64,000 bases of DNA. It comes from Bos javanicus. Its lineage: Eukaryota; Chordata; Mammalia; Artiodactyla; Bovidae. Below the pieces are notes generated by a model, which saw nothing but the letters and a program-made list of their open reading frames with translations, was not told where the DNA came from and searched no databases. Location of the stretch: positions 57,365,614 to 57,429,613 of the forward strand of contig NC_083882.1 in the NCBI RefSeq assembly GCF_032452875.1, given 5' to 3'. The position numbers and the translations under genes are program-made. Shown here piece after piece: positions 58,114 to 64,000 of the stretch. The first letter of the stretch is position 1. Each line of letters starts with the position of its first letter.

Positions 58114-59484
58114 TTTTATAATTCTTATATCGTTTATAAATTTCAACAGACAGTTACACAGAGCAACCTTGCCTTAATTTTCATCTAATGATGGATTTTT
58201 TAAATCATAATATGATGATGTTCTTGAGAAAACATTCTGAGGAATTCTAGAATGAGGAGTTCTTTTGCAACATCTTTCCCTATTACTTTAATAATAGATG
58301 TAGCATTAACCAACTCCTTAGTAACCAACTTCTGATTTATTTATAAGGTATGCCTAAAATTTGGGATAGCAGTCAGCTCATGAAGAGGGAATATTATTTA
58401 AGTATAAAATAAGTGGCAAAGTATTTTCATGATTGTCAGCTCAATTTCCAAATGTCAATTGTTATCATATTTAAGGACATATATAGACATACATATTGTC
58501 TTAAAATTAAGAAATGGATAGACATCAAAGAACTTAAATAGGAAAAATGCCTATCTCTTTTCAAGACAAGATTTTTTTAAAAATTTATGTAAGAGGGACA
58601 TACGCATGCTTGACTATTCCATATTCAGTAGTGAAACCTATATTGCATTCCATAAAGAAAACCTGCAAATTTATTCAGAAAAAATTATTAGAGTTATAAC
58701 CCTTCCTACAAAAGTTTTCTGCTAACTTACTGTTTGAACACAAAACTTCAACATTTTATCTAGAGCCTATGCTTGAATATTCTGCATATATAGAATTTTA
58801 TATATCTAAATTGTCTAGCTATTTCTTTTCTTGATTAAAATGGCCTGCATACTGGACTTGATGTTTCATAACTAACCAAAAAAATCTGAGAATTAAAATA
58901 TCCCACATTTTCTATCTTTTATTCTATTAGGAATGACTTTGTGTGTCTTCTATATTACATAAATATCAATTCCCACTTTCCTCACTTTTCTTTTTATTCA
59001 AGGTGATTCATATTCATTCTTACCCATCTTATATTAAAGTGGGCAAGCCTATTTAAGATGATTCAGTCATCCTGTAGCTTCTCAGACTGAGTTCAATATG
59101 GGTCAACCTTCTGTCTTTCCTCAAGCTTTTATTCCCACAAATGTTTTAATCATAGCAAATTTGGGAGAATTTTTTAAAACAACTAAGAATAACCTTTTAT
59201 TATTGTTGGGAATAAACTTAGATCACCTTTGTATGCAAAGGATAACTCACTCAAAAATAAAATGATGTAATAACATACAGAGACCCCAGTGTATAAAATA
59301 GATAAAAGTACAGGAGCTTCGCTTAACAAGGAGCAGGGGCCAGGGTCCCTCTCATATGACAGTCCTTCTCATTTGGACCTGCAAACATCTTCACATGTGG
59401 CCACTGGCTATGTGAAACACTGGTTGGAAACAGTGATTGAGATAATGATTTACTTATAAATCATTTTGAGTGACTGTAATCAGT
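58114..59484. other. ANO3 intron
   Basis: No exon. AT-rich. 59330-59450 ('cacatgtggccactggctat') may be a fragment of an old DNA transposon. Confidence 0.4.
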
Positions 59485-59740
59485 TCTAATGAGGTGGGTG
59501 AAACTGGAGCCTATTATACAGAGTGAAGTAAGCCAGAAAGAAAAACACCAATACAGTATACTAATGCATATATATGGAATTTAGAAAGATGGTAATGACA
59601 ACCCTGTATGCGAGACAGCAAAAGAGACACAGATGTACAGAACAGTCCTGGACTCTGGGGGGGGGGTTGGTGATTTGGGAGAATGGCATTAAAACATGTA
59701 CAATATCATATAAGAAAAAAAATAAGCTTATGATGGAACA
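59485..59740 (+). mobile_element. L1 3' UTR fragment, sense
   Basis: 'gaaactggagcctattatac', 'agtgaagtaagccagaaaga', 'catatatatggaatttagaa' and 'gcgagacagcaaaagagaca' are highly typical of the end of ruminant L1 ORF2 and its 3' UTR. A run of ten G occurs at 59657-59666. Decays into A-rich sequence after 59720. Confidence 0.88.
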
Positions 59741-59965
59741 AAAAAAAATGCTGTCTTGATATAAGGTGTAAAATAGAAGGATCTTTCAAATGAAAAAATA
59801 AGGGAAAATAAAGAAAGCTCTGTCAATGAACAATATGCAGTTAATAAATTATGTAATGAAGATTGTGTGTGGAAATAATTTGGTCCTGCAGGTTCATTTA
59901 TGCAGAAAGACTAAGGAGAATTGCAAGTTATTATTGACTGAGTGGGTTAAAGGTTCACTCGTATA
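59741..59965. other. ANO3 intron
   Basis: Short unassigned stretch between an L1 fragment and a probable LTR. Confidence 0.4.
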
Positions 59966-60230
59966 TGTTAGGGGAATGTAATTAAGAACTAAATCTTCCC
60001 CAAGTAAAGAAACTTCTCCACAAAGATACGAGAGAAAGATCACCCTTTTTATCATAAATAAGCATTAAACCAAATGCGGCTTGCGTCACAGGAAATTCAC
60101 TGAGATTGCAAAGACAGAAAGAAAGCTCCCCCTTTTATATAGCCGCGCAGATACAAGCCATTATGGGCATGTCCTCAAGATAAACAGTAACCAATCCTCA
60201 AGTAAGAGGACATGACAGCATTAGTTGTCA
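59966..60230 (-). mobile_element. Probable solo LTR, antisense, with TATA box
   Basis: Minus-strand termini are TG (at 60230) and CA (at 59966), the latter within CCCCTAACA. A clear TATA motif (minus strand TATATAAAAGG, complement of 60132-60142) lies near the middle, and a more GC-rich segment follows it as expected for the promoter/R region. The flanking hexamers cgtata and tacata agree at three positions and differ only by transitions elsewhere, which is at best a decayed 6-bp duplication. Family not recognised. It could also be part of a longer element. Confidence 0.55.
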
Positions 60231-61527
60231 TACATAGTTCATCCTAGATTTGACTGGTAATTAGAATGTTAGTTAATTGGGAAAAGTGAGTCTCTTAATT
60301 TTATTTGTTTTTATGGTCTAAAAACCACATGTATTCATCTTGTATGATATTCTTCCTCCACTTGTTTTTTATTTCTCCGAAAGCATTTCAAAATTTTTAA
60401 AAATGCTTGAAAGAAATATTTCAAAATAGTAACAATAAAAAGACGATAACATTTAGTCTCAATGTTCCCTTGTCTTTTTATGTTATTCCTTACCATATCC
60501 ACAACTGATAATTATAGTAATCATAATCCTTATCATCTCTTAATCACATTCCTAGATTTTTTTGATACTGACAATTATTTTAAACTAATTTCTACATTTG
60601 TAGTTTTTTAAAGATATACCTTATTTAGTAAATGTTATTAAATTGAAAGTACCCTCAGGCACTGAAGGAAATAAATGCAGCTGTGAGTTAAAAGCTCATT
60701 CATTTATTCATCAGTCATGGGAATCCTCATTACTATTTACCAAAGAATATACCATATACACAAAGTCAGATGAACTGAAACTGGCATCTTTAAGAAGCCC
60801 GATCTCCTATATAAGATAGTCAGTGAACAGTTATATAATAATGGGGTAAATGATGTGAGAGTTTTAGAGTGAAGATGGGTTTATAGCCCAATAGGGAGTA
60901 AATGACATATGCACACAAACCTGTGTATATTTGAAAAAAATAAAGGAAGTGGTATTTAAATGTGAGTTTAGGATAAGCAGAGCAAGCATTCAAACTCCAT
61001 ACTTAAAATTAGTGTTAGAGTGTGTCAGGGACAAGTTAAAATTCTTTTCTAGGATTGTGACTGGTGATTGCTATGAAATACAGTAGCTCAGAATGTTTTC
61101 AGGTTTTCTAAGCAGTTAATAATACAGGACTAAATGTCAATTGTACTGACTCTCAGCCCTGCTTTCTAGAAACCACATGCACTGCAGAGGAGTCTTCTGA
61201 TTCTCTGGAATGGGTTTTGGTGGGTGGGGGTAAAGAGGCATTTTAGAAGGTCCCAAATGAGATTCTTGAGCTCCAAGATGTAGATTTAGTGAGAATCTTC
61301 TAGAGTGTGAATTAATCAGAATGGTACACATTTACTTAATACATTCAATATCCTTCAGTCCAAAACCTTAGCATCAGTGGTTAAGATCCTTCATTATATA
61401 TGCCTTGTTCATTATCCCCTCACCTCTTTATGATCCTCAACTTGCAATTTATATGCTGGCAATTATCAAATTAGTAAAAATTCCCTGAATTTTACAATGG
61501 ATCACTTGCTCCCATAACCATTCATGT
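60231..61527. other. ANO3 intron
   Basis: Unassigned AT-rich sequence with weak L2/MIR-like patches near 60690-60900 ('ttcatttattcatcagtcat', 'agtgaacagttatataataa'). No exon found. Confidence 0.4.
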
Positions 61528-61807
61528 GCTGCTGCTGCTGCTGCTGCTAAGTTGCTTCAGTCGTGTCGGACTCTGTGCGACCCCATAGACGGCAGCCCAC
61601 CAGGCTCCCCCGTCCCTGGGATTCTCCAGGCAAGAACACTGGAGTGGGTTGCCATTTCCTTCTCCAATGCATGAAAGTGAAAAGTGAAAGTGAAGTTGCT
61701 CAGTCATGTCCGACTCTTCGCGACCCCACGGATTGCAGCCCACCAGGATCCTCCGTCCATGGGATTTTCCAGGCAAGAGTATTGGAGTGGGGTGCCATCG
61801 CCTTCTC
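61528..61807 (-). mobile_element. BOV-A2 dimeric SINE, antisense
   Basis: The tail reads as (GCT)7 at 61528-61548. It is followed by two BovA units: 'cgaccccatagacggcagcc' in the first and 'cgaccccacggattgcagcc' in the second. Near-complete and little diverged. It pairs with the opposite-strand copy at 62273-62550. Confidence 0.95.
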
Positions 61808-62272
61808 TGAGCTACCTCAGGCTAAAATGCTGTGTCCTAAGTACTCCGTTTAGAAGACTCCTGTCATTCAACAAGGTTGAATTTAAGACTCAGCACAGAT
61901 AACACATAGTGATGAAGGCTTCCCTGTCTCCTTTCTCCTACATCTACGAAAGCTAAATGAGATCCCTTCCTAGGTACTTCTATAGCCCTCTCTGTTTTAC
62001 TGTGTTATCACACTTTATTATAACTATCACTTCTCTCCTCAACTGTAAAGTAGCTTTTTGAGGGTAAAGACCCTCTTTTTTCTCTAAATTTTTAATGGTT
62101 ATAATTTAATTATAATATAATTCTAATTATAATATTAAGGTTATAATAGAATTCTTTGCGATATCAGAAATATTCAGTACATATGTGTTTAGATGGATAG
62201 ATGACTTTGTAGAACATACAAGCCTATGCTCTGATTAATATGCATTGTGTAGAAGACTACACAATGAAGACG
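61808..62272. other. Spacer between inverted BOV-A2 copies
   Basis: 61900-62070 ('acacatagtgatgaaggctt', 'agtagctttttgagggtaaa') looks like an old L2/MIR tail. 62243-62266 is a hairpin: cattgtgtag, a 4-nt loop, ctacacaatg, perfect 10-bp arms, ending six bases before the next SINE. Confidence 0.6.
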
Positions 62273-62550
62273 GAGAAGGCAATGGCACCCCACTCCAGTA
62301 CTTTTGCCTGGAAAATCCCATGGACGGAGGAGCCTGGTGGGCTGCAATCCGTGGGACTGATAAGAGTCGGACCCGACTGAGCGACTTCACTTTCACTTTT
62401 CACTTTCCTGCATTGGAGAAGGAAATGGCAACCTACTCCAGTGTTCTTGCCTGGAGAATCCCAGGGACAGGGGAGCCTGGTGGGCTGCTTTCTATGGGGT
62501 CGCGCAGAGTCGGACATGACTGAAGCGACTTAGCAGCAGCAGCAGCAGCA
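62273..62550 (+). mobile_element. BOV-A2 dimeric SINE, sense
   Basis: Two BovA units ('gaggagcctggtgggctgca' in the first, 'ggggagcctggtgggctgct' in the second) with an (AGC)6 tail at 62532-62549. Mirror partner of 61528-61807. Confidence 0.95.
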
Positions 62551-62576
62551 AAAGACAGACTTTCAAAAGAGAATTA

Positions 62577-62725
62577 AGGGACTTCCCTGGTGGCCTAGGG
62601 GCTAAGACTCTGAACTCCCATTGCAGAGCACCTGAATTTGATCCCTGGTTGGGGAACTAGATCCCACATGCTGCAACTAAGACCCAGAACAGCCAAATAA
62701 ATAAAATTTTTTTAAACTTAAAAAA
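62577..62725 (+). mobile_element. CHR-type tRNA-derived SINE
   Basis: 'gggacttccctggtggccta' head, 'tttgatccctggttggggaa' (B-box region), 'agatcccacatgctgcaact' body and an A-rich tail ('ccaaataaataaaa') are typical of the cetartiodactyl CHR family derived from tRNA-Glu. It is not a functional tRNA. Confidence 0.85.
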
Positions 62726-62828
62726 AAATCAAATATTCAAAAATGATCTATTGATTTATGAAGTGTCTCTGTTATTAGTAACTTAGGGTCTGAAATTAAA
62801 ACAATGCAAATTCACCGTTCTTCCTATT

Positions 62829-63052
62829 TGTGTGTGTTCTCAGTCGCTTTAGTCGTGTCTGATTCTTTGCGACCCCCATGGTCTGTAGCCCACCAGGCTC
62901 CTCTGTCCATGGGATTATCCAGGCAAGAATTCTGGAGTGAGTTGCCATGTCCTCCTCCAGGGGATCTTTCCAATCCAAGGGATCGAACAACATGTCTTCT
63001 GCGTCTCCTACATTGCAGGCTGATTCTTTACCCACTGAGACACCTGGGAAAT
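62829..63052 (-). mobile_element. Bov-tA SINE just upstream of an ANO3 exon, with TSD
   Basis: Reversed Bov-tA ('gtgttctcagtcgctttagt' to 'ctgagacacctgggaa'). The duplication gttcttcctatt (62817-62828) / gttcttcctgtt (63053-63064) has one mismatch. It ends 155 bp before the 63208 exon. Confidence 0.93.
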
Positions 63053-63207
63053 GTTCTTCCTGTTATACTGGTTTATTTCATGTCTTTCTTTAGCATGTGA
63101 AAATGAGAGTATTGAAATGCTCAGTATAATTGAATGTTGTCACTCTCTGATTTCACGATTTTCATGTGACTTTCCTCACCTGATTTCTTTCTTTCTTTCT
63201 TTTTTAG

Positions 63208-63252
63208 GAAAAAATCTTATTACACTGACCGGAGGAGCAAATCAATGGGCAG
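63208..63252 (+). CDS. ANO3: ANO3 internal exon, 45 nt
   Basis: A 45-nt exon in phase 2 at both ends: it completes the split Arg and reads KKSYYTDRRSKSMG, then the first two bases of the next codon (AG|). The acceptor is excellent, a run of C/T from 63184 ending 'cttttttag'. The donor deduced from the expected ANO3 reading is CAG|gttggt, which has T instead of the usual A/G at +3. A stronger-looking GTGGGT begins four bases later, but using it would shift the frame. The peptide continues the N-terminal domain directly after the previous exon, as remembered for ANO3 (about residues 232-245), with a few substitutions I cannot verify. Its small size and frame neutrality mean skipping would delete 15 residues without a frameshift. 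Confidence 0.92.
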
Positions 63253-64000
63253 GTTGGTGGGTGATATGTAATTTGTTTATAACCAATTTGTCATTTGGGA
63301 AAAACAATAAAAATGCATTTGATTATCTGTAACAGCAGTTGTAAATTTTACAAAGGGGAACTTTATTATTTATTCAAGAGATTTCCAAAGTGATTATGCC
63401 AAATTTAATAAAGCTTAAAATCATGATCTATTTTTTTCTATTTGCCATTGCCATTCCTATAATCCTCCTTTTATATAATATTATAGAACAAGGATTTTAA
63501 TTGCTAGTTAGTGTTTTAGGAGATTTTAATTTTAAAAATAGTTATAAAGCCAGGATTATAGGTAAATGATGACCCACTAAAGTAATAGACACAGTAGAGG
63601 CCTTTTGGATCATCTAATCCAAGCCTCTTATTGATGAGATGGTAAAAGAAAGATTAGCATCCGGAATGATGAAGTGGTTTCCCAAGGCCGTACAGCATCT
63701 TTTGTATCACGTACCTACTTTTATTCCACGAGCTGAAGCTGACTCTCTTTCAGTTCTGGCATTGAAAGCAAACTTCTTTTTAAAAGCTTTATCTCAAAAC
63801 AACATCTCCTTACGTATTGTGGTAACAGTAGCTATGGCAAAGGAAATAATTAAAACATAACCCTGAGACACAAGAAACCCTCCCACCTGAATTGCCTTGG
63901 CCCCTTTTCACTGGAGGAAATGAGCTTTCATTTAATGAACTCTACAAACAAAAGGCTTATAATATTTGACTGCTCTGCTCCTTGCAAAAAAATCAATTAA
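63253..64000. other. Start of next ANO3 intron
   Basis: No further exon before the window ends. 63575-63700 ('catctaatccaagcctctta', 'tgaagtggtttcccaaggcc') is MIR-like on the + strand. The 73-codon frame at 63639-63860 runs through it and is not a gene. Confidence 0.5.

Noticed and set aside
61528..61548. (GCT)n / (AGC)n runs as coding CAG repeats or expansion loci
   Set aside because: Each run is the tail of a BovA or BOV-A2 SINE (also at 1697, 14320, 17308 and 62532), not part of an exon.
62577..62725. tRNA-like sequence as a tRNA gene
   Set aside because: Only promoter-box remnants are recognisable; the stems do not pair as a cloverleaf and an A-rich SINE tail follows.

Overview
This window is mammalian nuclear DNA from a ruminant, almost certainly a bovid. 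It is packed with repeat families typical of that group: BovB (RTE-type) LINEs, Bov-tA and BOV-A2 SINEs with (AGC)n/(GCT)n tails, a tRNA-derived CHR-type SINE, and young L1 3' ends. Older repeats shared with other mammals (MIR, L2, L1M, MLT1, MER5) lie between them. Base composition is AT-rich. I see no bacterial-style gene organisation, CRISPR array, operon or recognisable structural RNA gene.

The only host protein-coding gene I can support is on the + strand: three consecutive internal exons of ANO3 (anoctamin-3, TMEM16C) at 47606-47764, 53511-53611 and 63208-63252. Each has AG/GT splice borders, and the codon phases join (0/0, 0/2, 2/2). Together they encode about 101 residues of the cytosolic N-terminal (anoctamin dimerisation) domain. 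The rest of the window reads as ANO3 intron: the first 47.6 kb is part of the intron upstream of the first exon seen here, followed by introns of 5,746 and 9,596 bp and the start of the next intron. I did not find earlier ANO3 exons or the gene's promoter.

Layout. 0-19.9 kb: AT-rich intron with SINEs, 3' BovB fragments, an old antisense L1 (about 7.8-9.25 kb), a complex inverted repeat (10.77-11.21 kb) and a BovB copy interrupted by a BOV-A2 (14.9-15.9 kb). 19.9-23.1 kb: nearly full-length BovB on the minus strand. 24.3-38.3 kb: an old L1 with SINEs nested in it, an MLT1 LTR, a second BovB (32.8-34.8 kb, +) and an L1M fragment. 38.4-43.8 kb: two well-bounded LINE insertions about 490 bp apart, an antisense L1 with a 16-bp target-site duplication and a sense BovB with a perfect 12-bp one. 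44-47.6 kb: an L2-like element split by a BovB fragment. 47.6-64 kb: the three exons, with an antisense MLT1 LTR, an antisense solo LTR (56.8-57.26 kb, 4-bp duplication), a second probable LTR near 60 kb and a cluster of four SINEs just before the 45-nt exon.

The most noteworthy points are: (i) a 45-nt frame-neutral ANO3 exon with a weak-looking donor, preceded within 1.7 kb by two near-complete BOV-A2 elements in opposite orientations that could fold into a long intronic hairpin; (ii) an inverted duplication that looks like template switching; (iii) several insertions whose target-site duplications can be read directly. I found no convincing new biological system. All reverse-transcriptase-like reading frames here belong to decayed LINEs.
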